A DNA stretch of 42,498 nt from Phocaeicola_A sp045647865 (GCA_045647865.1 JAZRMW010000019.1:1-42498); one strand, 5' to 3'; shown: positions 31,759 through 40,790, counted from the first letter of the stretch. The notes: generated by a model not told the origin, from the sequence alone. Numbers and translations are program-made.

Positions 31759-32118
31759 ATGAACGATACTAAAAATCTGGTTCAAAAGATTGTAGAAGGT
31801 ATTCAAGAAAAGAAAGGAAAAAATATCGTGGTGGCTGACCTTACTTCCATCCATGATACAATTTGCAAATATTTTGTCATCTGCCAAGGAAACTCTCCTT
31901 CACAAGTCAGTTCCATTGTTGATGAAGTTTGGAACTATGTGCGCGAACATGAAGGTTCGAAGCCTACAGCCATTGACGGACAGGCCAATGCCCAATGGGT
32001 TGCGATGGACTATTCCGATGTGATTGTACACGTATTCTTACCCGAAGTGCGCGAGTTCTACAATTTGGAGAACTTGTGGGCTGATGCCAAGTTGGAAAAA
32101 ATCGCAGATTTGGATTGA
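31759..32118 (+). CDS. rsfS: Ribosome silencing factor RsfS
   Basis: The 119-aa product binds ribosomal protein uL14 and blocks subunit joining under slow growth. The signature IVVADLTSIHDTICKYFVICQGNSPSQV and the tail VIVHVFLPEVREFYNLENLW are typical of the family (Iojap/RsfS). The start ATG at 31759 is followed by MNDTKNLVQKIVEGIQEKKG. Its stop is 1 bp before the ftsH ATG, so the pair is coupled; rsfS-ftsH is an established Bacteroidota arrangement. Confidence 0.95.
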   Translation: MNDTKNLVQKIVEGIQEKKGKNIVVADLTSIHDTICKYFVICQGNSPSQVSSIVDEVWNYVREHEGSKPTAIDGQANAQWVAMDYSDVIVHVFLPEVREFYNLENLWADAKLEKIADLD

Positions 32119-32119
32119 T

Positions 32120-34135
32120 ATGAGCGAAAACAATCAGAATAACATTCCCCGCCCACAAAACGGAGGAGGAAAGGGCGACCCCAAGATGCCGCCCATGCCC
32201 AAGTTCAGATTGAACTGGCTTTATATGATTATCGGTATAGCCTTGATTTTCCTATGGTGGAACGGAAAGAACGGTGGAGGCATGATTAAGGAGGTGACCT
32301 ATGATCCCCAGTTCAAGGAGTACATCAGTCAAGGATATGCCGACCGTGTCGTAGTGTATGACGACCGCACATTAAAGATGTACATCAAGCCCTCTTTCAT
32401 CAAAGAGGTGTATGGACCGGAAGCAGCCAAGATGGGTCCACAGCCTTATGTGGAAGTACAATACGGCTCTGAAGAGAATTTGGAACAATTCTTAGAAAAG
32501 GAAAAGAGCGAAGGACGCTTCAATGGCTCTATTGAATTTGACAAGCACGAAGACTATTTTGGAGCACTCATCGGCAGTCTTTTACCCATCATTCTTTTAG
32601 TCGGTTTCTGGATATTCATTATGCGCCGCATGAGTGGCGGAGGCGGCATGATGGGGTCTGGCAGTGTCTTCAATGTCGGTAAATCGAAAGCCAAACTGAT
32701 TGACAAGGACCAACCGGACAAAATAACGTTCAAGGATGTCGCCGGACAAAAGGAAGCCAAACAAGAGGTTGCCGAAATTGTGGAATTCTTGAAGAATCCA
32801 AGCAAATTCACCGAATTGGGCGGTAAGATTCCCAAAGGAGCCTTGCTCGTAGGCCCTCCGGGTACAGGTAAGACTCTGTTGGCCAAAGCTGTGGCCGGAG
32901 AAGCCGACGTTCCCTTCTTCTCGCTCTCAGGTTCAGACTTTGTAGAAATGTTTGTGGGCGTAGGAGCCAGTCGTGTGCGCGACCTCTTCCGCCAAGCCAA
33001 AGAGAAGTCTCCTTGCATCATCTTCATTGATGAAATCGATGCTGTTGGCCGTGCACGCAGTCACGGTTCAACCATGGGTGGTGGCAACGATGAGCGCGAA
33101 AGCACTTTGAACCAATTACTCACCGAGATGGACGGATTCGGCACCAACAGCGGTGTCATCATTCTGGCAGCCACAAACCGTGCCGACGTATTGGACAAAG
33201 CCTTGTTGCGTGCCGGACGCTTTGACCGACAGATTCATGTTGACCTTCCCGACTTGAACGAACGCAAGGAAGTGTTTGCCGTACACCTGCGTCCCGTGAA
33301 GGTTGATGAAACCGTAGATGTGGACCTCTTGGCCCGCCAAACTCCAGGATTCAGCGGTGCAGACATAGCTAACGTATGTAACGAAGCGGCCCTGATTGCT
33401 GCCCGCCACGACAAGAAAGCAGTAGGCAAACAGGACTTCCACGATGCCATTGACCGCATCATCGGTGGTTTGGAGAAGAAGACCAAAGTAATGACCAACG
33501 AAGAGAAGCGTACCATTGCCCTACACGAGGCTGGCCATGCGACACTTTCGTGGTTCCTTGAATATGCCAACCCCCTCATTAAGGTCACAATCGTTCCCCG
33601 TGGACGTGCGCTTGGTGCAGCCTGGTATATGCCCGAAGAGAGACAAATCACGACCAAAGAACAAATGCTCGATGAAATGTGTGCCACTCTGGGTGGACGC
33701 GCAGCTGAAGAGCTCTTTGTGGGACGTATCTCTACGGGAGCCATGAATGACCTTGAGCGTGTGACCAAGCAGGCATATGGAATGATTGCTTATGCCGGCA
33801 TGAGTGAACGCCTGCCTAACCTCTGCTATTACAACAACAATGAATACTCTTTCCAGCGTCCTTATAGCGAAAGTACAGCACAACTTATTGACGAGGAAGT
33901 AAAACGCATGGTAAATGAGCAATATGCCCGTGCCAAGCAACTCCTCGATGAACACCGCGAAGGACATGCGGCATTGGCAGACTTGCTGATGACCCGCGAA
34001 GTAATCTTCGCTGAAGATGTGGAACAGATTTTCGGCAAACGTCCTTGGACATCCCGTTCAGAGGAAATCATGGCTGCCGAAGAAGCTCCCAATGAGAAAG
34101 CGGAAAAAGTGGAAGAGACAACTCTCGAATTATAA
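32120..34135 (+). CDS. ftsH: ATP-dependent zinc metalloprotease FtsH
   Basis: The product is a membrane-bound AAA+ protease that degrades misfolded membrane and regulatory proteins. Starting at the ATG at 32120 (MSENNQNNIPRPQNGGGKGD), it is 671 aa; the open frame upstream overlaps rsfS. TM1 is WLYMIIGIALIFLWW (about 34-48), TM2 is FGALIGSLLPIILLVGFWIF. Walker A is GPPGTGKT (about 245-252), Walker B is CIIFIDEIDAVG, and the SRH is ATNRADVLDKALLRAGRFDR. The zinc motif is HEAGH (about 469-473), with the downstream acidic ligand in NDLERVT. The last codons sit in an AATTATAAATTA word repeat, so its very C-terminus (EL) comes from it. Confidence 0.96.
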   Translation: MSENNQNNIPRPQNGGGKGDPKMPPMPKFRLNWLYMIIGIALIFLWWNGKNGGGMIKEVTYDPQFKEYISQGYADRVVVYDDRTLKMYIKPSFIKEVYGPEAAKMGPQPYVEVQYGSEENLEQFLEKEKSEGRFNGSIEFDKHEDYFGALIGSLLPIILLVGFWIFIMRRMSGGGGMMGSGSVFNVGKSKAKLIDKDQPDKITFKDVAGQKEAKQEVAEIVEFLKNPSKFTELGGKIPKGALLVGPPGTGKTLLAKAVAGEADVPFFSLSGSDFVEMFVGVGASRVRDLFRQAKEKSPCIIFIDEIDAVGRARSHGSTMGGGNDERESTLNQLLTEMDGFGTNSGVIILAATNRADVLDKALLRAGRFDRQIHVDLPDLNERKEVFAVHLRPVKVDETVDVDLLARQTPGFSGADIANVCNEAALIAARHDKKAVGKQDFHDAIDRIIGGLEKKTKVMTNEEKRTIALHEAGHATLSWFLEYANPLIKVTIVPRGRALGAAWYMPEERQITTKEQMLDEMCATLGGRAAEELFVGRISTGAMNDLERVTKQAYGMIAYAGMSERLPNLCYYNNNEYSFQRPYSESTAQLIDEEVKRMVNEQYARAKQLLDEHREGHAALADLLMTREVIFAEDVEQIFGKRPWTSRSEEIMAAEEAPNEKAEKVEETTLEL

Positions 34136-34200
34136 ATTAGGAATGATGAATTATGAGAGAATCCATCCGTACCGTATGGAACTTTCATAATTCATCATTC
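34127..34200 (+). terminator. Word repeat and 16-bp hairpin after ftsH
   Basis: 34127-34151 repeats the ybeY-upstream element at 24 of 25 positions. Then GAATGATGAATTATGA (34141-34156) pairs perfectly with TCATAATTCATCATTC (34185-34200), loop 28 nt with an inner TCCAT/ATGGA stem. It may act as a terminator or processing hairpin between ftsH and cdsA. No T-run follows. Confidence 0.6.
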
Positions 34201-34219
34201 TACATACAGAATCATATCT

Positions 34220-35068
34220 ATGAACAACTTCATCAAACGCGCCTTGACTGGCATCATTTTCGTCGCTGTATTAGTGGGCAGTATCCTCTATAGCCCCACG
34301 ACTTTTGGCCTGTTGTTTGCCCTTATCACAGGAATGGCCGTATGGGAATTCAGCACCCTTATCAATCATGGTGGACAAGCAGTCATCAACCGTACAATCT
34401 GCGGATTGGCCGGAGTCTATCTCTTTCTGGCCGTATTGGGATACAACCAAGGGATGTTCGGTGCTGAAGGTTTTGTCCCCTATCTATTAGTCCTCATCTA
34501 CCTGTTGGTGGCCGAACTGTACTTGAATCGTCCCCATCCTATCAATAATTGGGCCTATACGATGATGAGCCAACTCTACGTAGCTTTGCCTTTTGCGCTA
34601 TTGAGCGTACTTTACTATTACCCCTTGCACGTGATGCAGGGCGGAGTACCTACTGTGGCTTGTACCCCAGTCCTTCCCTTGTCGGTATTCATTTTTTTGT
34701 GGGCAAGCGATTCTGGAGCTTATCTCGTAGGTTCACTCATTGGCAAACACCGTCTTTTCCCCCGCATTTCACCCAAGAAATCATGGGAAGGTTCTATTGG
34801 TGGTGGCGTATTAGCTTTGGTTGCCGCATGGGCATTGTACCACTTCTTCCCCATCATGCAATTGTGGCAATGGATGGGTATGGCACTTGTCGTTGTCATC
34901 TTCGGCACGTGGGGTGACCTTGTCGAATCACTCATGAAACGCCATCTTGGTATCAAGGATTCAGGCAACATCCTGCCTGGTCACGGAGGAATCCTTGACC
35001 GTTTCGACAGTTCTATGCTTGCTATTCCAGCCGTAGTCGTATATCTCTATACATTATCGGCATTCTAA
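34220..35068 (+). CDS. cdsA: Phosphatidate cytidylyltransferase
   Basis: The product makes CDP-diacylglycerol from phosphatidate and CTP, feeding pssA at 3185-3892. The 282-aa protein has eight or so hydrophobic helices and the family signature near the end, SLMKRHLGIKDSGNILPGHG then GILDRFDSSMLA. The preceding SDSGAYLVGSLIGKHRLFP and ISPKKSWEGSIGG are typical. It is cotranscribed or close behind ftsH (84-bp spacer). A 20-bp imperfect inverted repeat lies downstream (35082-35156). Integral inner-membrane protein. Confidence 0.95.
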   Translation: MNNFIKRALTGIIFVAVLVGSILYSPTTFGLLFALITGMAVWEFSTLINHGGQAVINRTICGLAGVYLFLAVLGYNQGMFGAEGFVPYLLVLIYLLVAELYLNRPHPINNWAYTMMSQLYVALPFALLSVLYYYPLHVMQGGVPTVACTPVLPLSVFIFLWASDSGAYLVGSLIGKHRLFPRISPKKSWEGSIGGGVLALVAAWALYHFFPIMQLWQWMGMALVVVIFGTWGDLVESLMKRHLGIKDSGNILPGHGGILDRFDSSMLAIPAVVVYLYTLSAF

Positions 35069-35081
35069 ACAAACTCCATAA

Positions 35082-35156
35082 TTTAGGTACGGATTACACG
35101 GATTATATAATTATTTCACTTCCTATATAGGGAACTTCCGTTAATCCGCACCTAAA
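35082..35156 (+). terminator. Imperfect inverted repeat after cdsA
   Basis: TTTAGGTACGGATTACACGG plus A (35082-35102) pairs with TCCGTTAATCCGCACCTAAA (35137-35156) with about one mismatch and one gap. Downstream is AATCTGCCTTTTTGTCTTTTT, so it may terminate cdsA transcripts. The rest of the 268-bp spacer to clpB has no clear -33/-7 promoter; a heat-shock promoter is expected but not recognised. Confidence 0.6.
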
Positions 35157-35336
35157 ATCTGCCTTTTTGTCTTTTTAATCATTCTATTATCAGCCAAAAT
35201 GTCGCAAACACATTATTGGTTACACGTTTGTTGTTTCTTCTTTGGAAATGTTGCATCACTCACAACAAAGCATACATCGTGGGTGTTATCAAATTTACAA
35301 ACGAAAGAATTTACAAAACCATAAATTAAAAAGACA

Positions 35337-37925
35337 ATGAACTTCAACAACTTTACCATCAAATCGCAAGAAGCAGTGCAGGAGGCGGTGAACTTGACCC
35401 GTATACGCGGACAGCAAGCCATCGACCCGGCACACCTGATGAGCGCAGTTCTGAAGGTGGGCGAATCAGTGACCAATTTTCTCTTTCAGAAATTGGGTGT
35501 GAACGGCCAGCAGATAACCACATTGGTTGACCGACAGATAGACTCCCTGCCCAAAGTCAGTGGAGGAGAACCCTATCTGAGTCGTGAAAGCAATGAAGTA
35601 TTGCAACGTGCCATCGAACTATCGAAGGAGATGGGCGATCAATACGTTGCCCTTGAGGAACTGATTTTGGCCCTATTCATGGTGAAAAGTACCGTTTCTA
35701 CGATGTTGAAAGATGCCGGTGTGACGGAGAAGGAACTGCGTGCAGCCATAGCAGAACTTCGCAAAGGAGGCAAGGTTACTTCCCAATCGAGCGAAGACAC
35801 CTATCAATCGCTCAGCAAATATGCCATCAACCTTAATGAGGCAGCACGTTCAGGCAAACTTGACCCTGTTATCGGACGCGATGAAGAGATACGACGTGTA
35901 TTACAGATTCTCAGCCGACGTACCAAGAACAACCCTATTTTAATAGGTGAACCGGGAACAGGAAAGACGGCCATCGTAGAGGGATTGGCACACCGCATCC
36001 TGCGTGGCGATGTCCCCGAAAACCTAAAAGACAAGCAGCTTTACTCACTCGATATGGGTGCACTGGTAGCCGGTGCCAAATACAAAGGTGAGTTTGAAGA
36101 ACGCCTGAAGGCGGTCATTAACGAAGTAATCAGTTCTGACGGACAAATAATCCTCTTCATCGATGAAATACACACCCTCGTAGGAGCAGGCAAGGGCGAA
36201 GGGGCTATGGATGCTGCCAATATCCTGAAACCGGCTTTGGCACGTGGCGAACTGCGTTCCATCGGTGCTACGACCCTGGATGAATACCAAAAATATTTCG
36301 AGAAGGACAAAGCGTTGGAACGCCGTTTCCAGACAGTCATGGTAAACGAGCCGGACGTACTGAGCACCATCAGCATCCTGCGCGGACTGAAGGAGCGTTA
36401 CGAGAACCACCACAAGGTCCGCATCCAGGACAATGCCATCATTGCTGCCGTAGAGCTGAGCAACCGTTACATCACTGAACGTTTCCTGCCCGATAAAGCC
36501 ATCGACCTAATGGACGAAGCTGCTGCCAAGCTACGCATGGAGCGCGACTCTGTACCCGAAGAGCTGGATGAATTGAGCCGTCGGTTGAAACAATTGGAGA
36601 TTGAACGCGAAGCCATCAAGCGTGAAAAAGACGAGCCCAAGCTGGCCCAACTCAACAAGGAAATAGCCGAACTGAAGGAACAGGAGACTTCACTCAAGGC
36701 CAAATGGGAAAGTGAAAAAAGTCTGGTAAACAAGATACAGGCCAACAAGCAACAGATAGAGCAATTGAAGTTTGAAGCCGAACGTGCCGAACGCGAAGGG
36801 GACTACGGCAAAGTTGCTGAAATTCGCTACGGACATCTGCAGGCATTAGACAAAGAAATCAAAACCATCGAAGCCGAGCTGAAACAGATGCAAAGCGGAA
36901 CAGCCCTCATCAAGGAAGAGGTGACTGCTGATGACATTGCCGATGTGGTAAGCCGTTGGACTGGTATTCCAGTAAGCAAGATGCTGCAGAGCGAGCGCGA
37001 AAAGCTACTTCACTTGGAAGAGGAATTACACTTACGCGTCGTAGGACAAGACGAAGCCATCCGTGCCGTCAGTGATGCAGTACGCCGAAGCCGTGCCGGA
37101 TTGCAGGATCCACGCCGTCCCATTGGCTCGTTCATCTTCTTGGGAACTACGGGTGTAGGAAAGACCGAATTGGCAAAAGCATTGGCCGAATATCTCTTTG
37201 ACGACGAACAACTGATGACCCGTATCGACATGAGTGAGTATCAAGAGAAGCACAGTGTAAGCCGTCTCATCGGTGCTCCTCCGGGATACGTAGGTTATGA
37301 TGAGGGAGGACAGCTCACCGAAGCCGTACGCCGCAAACCTTATTCCGTCGTCCTCTTCGACGAAATAGAGAAGGCACACCCCGATGTGTTCAACATTCTC
37401 CTGCAAGTATTGGACGATGGTCGTCTGACAGATAATAAGGGGCGCGTAGTGAACTTCAAGAACACCATCATCATCATGACCTCCAACTTGGGAAGCAGTT
37501 ACATACAGAGCCAGTTCGAACGAATGAATGCCACGAACCGCGAAGCGCTCATCGAAGAGACCAAGAACGAAGTGATGAGTATGCTAAAGAAGACTATTCG
37601 CCCGGAATTTCTCAACCGCATCGATGAAACCATCATGTTCTTGCCGCTCAACAAGGAAGAAATCGAACAGATCGTACGCCTACAGATTGACGGAATCCGT
37701 CGCATGCTGGCCGACAATGGAGTGACTCTCCAATTGACTGATGCCGCTTTCGGGTTCATTGCCTCTACCGGTTACGACCCCGAATTCGGCGCCCGACCAG
37801 TGAAGCGTGCCATCCAACGTTATCTGCTCAACGACCTGTCGAAGAAACTCCTGGCACAAGAGGTGGACAGAACCCGCCCGATACAGGTAGATGTTGCCGG
37901 CGACAGTTTACGGTTCAGCAATTAA
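35337..37925 (+). CDS. clpB: ATP-dependent disaggregase ClpB
   Basis: The 862-aa product is an AAA+ chaperone that, with DnaK, resolubilises aggregates. Order: Clp N-domain (about 1-145; LTRIRGQQAIDPAHLMSAVL), AAA-1 with Walker A GEPGTGKT (about 204-211), Walker B LFIDEIHTLVGAG, a coiled-coil M-domain (about 400-525; LSRRLKQLEIEREAIKREKDE, many Glu/Lys heptads), AAA-2 with Walker A GTTGVGKT (about 602-609) and GYVGYDEGGQLTEAVRRKPY, then a C-terminal domain ending RPIQVDVAGDSLRFSN. All motifs intact. Presence of the M-domain separates it from ClpA/ClpC. Confidence 0.97.
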   Translation: MNFNNFTIKSQEAVQEAVNLTRIRGQQAIDPAHLMSAVLKVGESVTNFLFQKLGVNGQQITTLVDRQIDSLPKVSGGEPYLSRESNEVLQRAIELSKEMGDQYVALEELILALFMVKSTVSTMLKDAGVTEKELRAAIAELRKGGKVTSQSSEDTYQSLSKYAINLNEAARSGKLDPVIGRDEEIRRVLQILSRRTKNNPILIGEPGTGKTAIVEGLAHRILRGDVPENLKDKQLYSLDMGALVAGAKYKGEFEERLKAVINEVISSDGQIILFIDEIHTLVGAGKGEGAMDAANILKPALARGELRSIGATTLDEYQKYFEKDKALERRFQTVMVNEPDVLSTISILRGLKERYENHHKVRIQDNAIIAAVELSNRYITERFLPDKAIDLMDEAAAKLRMERDSVPEELDELSRRLKQLEIEREAIKREKDEPKLAQLNKEIAELKEQETSLKAKWESEKSLVNKIQANKQQIEQLKFEAERAEREGDYGKVAEIRYGHLQALDKEIKTIEAELKQMQSGTALIKEEVTADDIADVVSRWTGIPVSKMLQSEREKLLHLEEELHLRVVGQDEAIRAVSDAVRRSRAGLQDPRRPIGSFIFLGTTGVGKTELAKALAEYLFDDEQLMTRIDMSEYQEKHSVSRLIGAPPGYVGYDEGGQLTEAVRRKPYSVVLFDEIEKAHPDVFNILLQVLDDGRLTDNKGRVVNFKNTIIIMTSNLGSSYIQSQFERMNATNREALIEETKNEVMSMLKKTIRPEFLNRIDETIMFLPLNKEEIEQIVRLQIDGIRRMLADNGVTLQLTDAAFGFIASTGYDPEFGARPVKRAIQRYLLNDLSKKLLAQEVDRTRPIQVDVAGDSLRFSN

Positions 37926-37953
37926 AGGAAGGGGCCATTTCAAATCTTAGTAC

Positions 37954-38002
37954 AAAAAAAGAAGGTGTGTCAAATACAAATCCGACACACCTTTCTTTAT
38001 TT
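37954..38002. terminator. Bidirectional terminator between clpB and the Cys-rich lipoprotein
   Basis: AGAAGGTGTGTC (to 37971) pairs with GACACACCTTTCT (from 37984), loop 12 nt. On the plus strand TTTATTTT follows; on the minus strand T-runs follow as well. It ends the two converging genes. Confidence 0.9.
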
Positions 38003-38013
38003 TAATAATTAAG

Positions 38014-38211
38014 TTACTTCACACAAGCTGAATCACATTTTACTGAATCGCAACAAGCAACTGCAGCTGAATCGCACTTCACTGAATCACACTTCACTGA
38101 ATCACAGCAAGCCGTAGAACCACAATTTTCATTGTTTGCATTTTTGTTACCACCGCATGAAGCGAAAGAGATGGCTGCAAAGGCAGCAAAAACCAATACC
38201 AAATTTTTCAT
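38014..38211 (-). CDS. Small cysteine-rich repeat lipoprotein, 65 aa
   Basis: The start is the ATG at 38209-38211. The signal peptide MKNLVLVFAAFAAISFASC has a lipobox with Cys19. The mature 47 residues contain nine further cysteines in CCDSVKCDSVKCDS and CCDSVKCDSACVK, so a CDSVK pentamer recurs (15-bp DNA repeat at about 38050-38115). No other domain. The regular Cys spacing suggests metal binding or disulfide bonding on the cell surface, but no family was recognised. A -7 box (TAACTTTG, 38263-38270 minus) is 51 bp upstream. Confidence 0.78.
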   Translation of the reverse strand: MKNLVLVFAAFAAISFASCGGNKNANNENCGSTACCDSVKCDSVKCDSAAVACCDSVKCDSACVK

Positions 38212-38262
38212 TTCCTTTTCTTTTTTAAATCTGTAAAACAATCTATTTCCTAAAAACGGCTG

Positions 38263-38270
38263 CAAAGTTA
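38263..38270 (-). promoter_or_regulatory. -7 box of the Cys-rich lipoprotein
   Basis: TAACTTTG reads on the minus strand, 51 bp before the ATG. There is no TTTG at the expected -33 position. It rules out the longer 83-aa start. Confidence 0.5.
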
Positions 38271-38376
38271 GGTTCTTTTTTCTTTAGATGTGTCTATTTT
38301 GGACACTTTTTTCTTTGTTTTCTTATATTTCGTTAATATCGCGGGCTTTTTTATCCATTCTGTCACATATAAATGC

Positions 38377-38384
38377 TACTTTTG
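38377..38384 (+). promoter_or_regulatory. -7 box of mtaB
   Basis: TACTTTTG lies 17 bp before the mtaB ATG at 38402, arguing for that start over the longer frame from 38288. The -33 is weak (T-rich). Confidence 0.5.
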
Positions 38385-38401
38385 CTTCATATTTGTTGAA
38401 T

Positions 38402-39727
38402 ATGATCGATCAAAGTATATTCCAAGACAAGAAAGCCGTTTATTACACCCTCGGATGTAAGCTGAACTTTGCCGAAACCTCCACCTTGGGACAGGCACTG
38501 AAAGAGGTTGGTGTACGTACCGTCCGCAAGGGTGAGCAGGCCGACATCTGTGTCGTGAACACTTGCTCAGTGACAGAGGTGGCCGACCGCAAATGCCGGC
38601 AAGCCATCCATCGGTTGGTAAAGAATCACCCCCATGCTTTTGTAGTGGTAACAGGATGTTATGCTCAACTGAAACCGGAGCGCATAGCCGACATAGAAGG
38701 AGTAAATCTGGTGGTAGGAGCCGAACAGAAGGGAGAGATTATCACCCTGATAGAAAAACATTTTGCCACAGCAGAAAAGCAGATTCTCCATACCTCCATG
38801 AAGGAGATACGCAGTTTTGCCTCGTCCTGTTCACGGGGCGACCGTACACGCTACTTCCTGAAAGTACAGGATGGGTGCGATTACTTCTGTACCTATTGCA
38901 CCATCCCCTATGCCCGTGGCCGTAGCCGGAACGGAACGATTGCCTCTCTGGTAGAGCAGGCCCGCCAAGTTGCAGCCGAAGGAGGAAAGGAGATTGTCAT
39001 TACGGGTGTCAATATCGGAGATTTCGGGAAGAGTACAGGAGAAACATTCTTTGATTTGGTAAAGGCACTCGACACCGTAGAGGGTATTGAGCGCTACCGC
39101 ATCTCTTCCATCGAACCAAACCTGTTGACAGACGAAATCATCGACTACGTAGCCCGGTCGCGTGCCTTCATGCCCCATTTCCATATCCCTTTGCAATCGG
39201 GTTGCGACGAAGTACTCAAACTGATGCATCGCCGTTATGACACAGCCCTTTTTGCCAACCGCATAGCCCACATCAAACGCGTCATGCCCGATGCCTTCAT
39301 TGGTGTGGATGTCATTGTGGGAACCCGCGGTGAGACGGATGCATATTTCGACTCTGCATATCGTTTTCTCCAAGGATTGGACATCACCCAATTGCATGTA
39401 TTCAGCTATTCCGAACGTCCGGGCACACAAGCATTGAAGATTGACCACAAGGTTTCGCCCGAAGAGAAACATCGCCGCAGCCAACTGCTCTTGAATCTCA
39501 GCGACGAAAAGACCGAAGCCTTCTATGCCAGCCATATCGGGCAAGAGGCCACCGTACTGCTGGAACATCCCAAAGCCGGACAACCTTTCCACGGATTCAC
39601 CGACAATTACATACGGGTAGAAGTCGCCGATGTACCCATACACATGGACAATGAGTTCGTCCGCGTCCACATGAACGGATTCAATGAAGATAAAACAGCA
39701 CTGAAAGCCACTTTAATACAGTCGTAA
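38402..39727 (+). CDS. mtaB: tRNA (t6A37) methylthiotransferase MtaB
   Basis: This radical-SAM enzyme adds methylthio to t6A37 in ANN-decoding tRNAs. Starting at MIDQSIFQDKKAVYYTLGCK (ATG 38402) it is 441 aa. The N-terminal UPF0004 domain has TLGCKLNFAETSTLGQAL and NTCSVTEVADRKCRQAI, with three Cys for the second cluster. The radical-SAM motif is DGCDYFCTYCTIPYARGRSR (CxxxCxxC). SSIEPNLLTDEIIDYVARS and HIPLQSGCDEVLKLMHRRY follow. A C-terminal TRAM-like region closes it. ORF extension upstream to 38288 is rejected because of the -7 box. Its stop is 1 bp before the glycosyltransferase start. Confidence 0.94.
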   Translation: MIDQSIFQDKKAVYYTLGCKLNFAETSTLGQALKEVGVRTVRKGEQADICVVNTCSVTEVADRKCRQAIHRLVKNHPHAFVVVTGCYAQLKPERIADIEGVNLVVGAEQKGEIITLIEKHFATAEKQILHTSMKEIRSFASSCSRGDRTRYFLKVQDGCDYFCTYCTIPYARGRSRNGTIASLVEQARQVAAEGGKEIVITGVNIGDFGKSTGETFFDLVKALDTVEGIERYRISSIEPNLLTDEIIDYVARSRAFMPHFHIPLQSGCDEVLKLMHRRYDTALFANRIAHIKRVMPDAFIGVDVIVGTRGETDAYFDSAYRFLQGLDITQLHVFSYSERPGTQALKIDHKVSPEEKHRRSQLLLNLSDEKTEAFYASHIGQEATVLLEHPKAGQPFHGFTDNYIRVEVADVPIHMDNEFVRVHMNGFNEDKTALKATLIQS

Positions 39728-39728
39728 C

Positions 39729-40745
39729 TTGAAAAAACTATCCATCGTCATATTGAATTGGAACGGAGCATCCATGCTCCGGGAATTTCTCCCCTCTGTG
39801 CTTGCCCATTCGGCATTGGAGGGTGTCGAAGTATGTGTAGCCGACAATGCCTCCACCGATGAATCCTTGGAGGTAATGCGACAGGAATTTCCCGATGTGC
39901 GTCTGATTCTATTGGACAAGAACTACGGTTTTGCCGAAGGCTACAACCGTGCACTCTCCGATGTGGATGCCGAATACAGTCTGTTGCTCAATTCTGATGT
40001 AGAGGTAACGGCCGGATGGCTTCCCCCCATGCTCGACTATATGGACACCCATCCCGAAGTGGCAGCCTGCCAACCCAAGATACGCAGCTACCATCGACGC
40101 AATGAATTTGAACATGCCGGTGCATGTGGTGGTTTCATGGATAAGTACGGATACCCTTTCTGTCGGGGACGCATGATGGATACCGTAGAAGAAGACCGAG
40201 GACAATACGACACTATCACTCCCGTCCTGTGGGCTACCGGTGCGGCATTGCTTGTCCGCAGTGCTGACTATCGCGAAGCGGGTGGACTCGATGCCCGATT
40301 CTTTGCCCACATGGAAGAGATAGACCTCTGTTGGCGGTTGCGATGCAGAGGAAAGAGTATCGTCTGCATTCCCCAAAGTCTTGTCTATCACGTAGGTGGA
40401 GCTACCTTGAACAAGAGTAATCCACGCAAGACCTACCTTAACTTCCGCAACAACCTGTTGATGCTCTATAAGAATCTGCCCGAGTCAGAGTTACACTCCG
40501 TCATGCGCATACGGGGATGTTTGGACCTGTTAGCCGCCCTCCAATTCCTGCTTAAAGGCGAATGGGGCAATGTGCGTGCCGTCTTCCGTGCCCGTAAGGA
40601 TTATGCCCGTATGCGTCCCTCCTACCAAGCCGTCCGCACCGAAAACCTCTCCAAGACAACACACCCTACCCAACCCGAACGTTTCGCTTGGAGTCTGCTC
40701 TGGAAATATTACGCCAAGAGAGTACGACGATTTAGTGCCTGTTGA
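39729..40745 (+). CDS. Family 2 glycosyltransferase, TTG start
   Basis: The 338-aa product is a GT-A fold glycosyltransferase of the rhamnosyltransferase-like group. Motifs are LSIVILNWNGASMLREFLPS, ADNASTDESLEVM, YSLLLNSDVEVTAGWL and the catalytic-base-like HMEEIDLCWRLRCRG. Two stretches near the end are amphipathic and basic (WGNVRAVFRARKDYARM), suggesting membrane association. It begins with TTG at 39729, one base after the mtaB TAA, and no ATG precedes the conserved first strand, so TTG is the likely start with translational coupling. Sugar donor and acceptor are not determined. Confidence 0.88.
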   Translation: MKKLSIVILNWNGASMLREFLPSVLAHSALEGVEVCVADNASTDESLEVMRQEFPDVRLILLDKNYGFAEGYNRALSDVDAEYSLLLNSDVEVTAGWLPPMLDYMDTHPEVAACQPKIRSYHRRNEFEHAGACGGFMDKYGYPFCRGRMMDTVEEDRGQYDTITPVLWATGAALLVRSADYREAGGLDARFFAHMEEIDLCWRLRCRGKSIVCIPQSLVYHVGGATLNKSNPRKTYLNFRNNLLMLYKNLPESELHSVMRIRGCLDLLAALQFLLKGEWGNVRAVFRARKDYARMRPSYQAVRTENLSKTTHPTQPERFAWSLLWKYYAKRVRRFSAC

Positions 40746-40760
40746 CACGGGCAGGGCATT

Positions 40761-40790
40761 GTTCAAAGTTTAAACCTTGAACCTTGAACC
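40761..40790 (-). repeat. GGTTCAAGGTTCAAGG word repeat forming the end of the next gene
   Basis: On the minus strand the words GGTTCAAGGTTCAAGGTTTA then AACTTTGAAC run through the last codons of the regulator gene, encoding its VQGSRFKL end and stop. It lies in the 3' junction of two converging genes. Confidence 0.65.

Noticed and set aside
32024..32119. Longer N-terminus for FtsH beginning at 32024
   Set aside because: That stretch overlaps rsfS in another frame; MSENNQNN at 32120 fits the family and lies directly after the rsfS stop.
38288..38401. Longer N-terminus for MtaB with a hydrophobic leader
   Set aside because: The leader crosses a -7 box and MtaB is cytosolic; the ATG at 38402 gives a family-like start.
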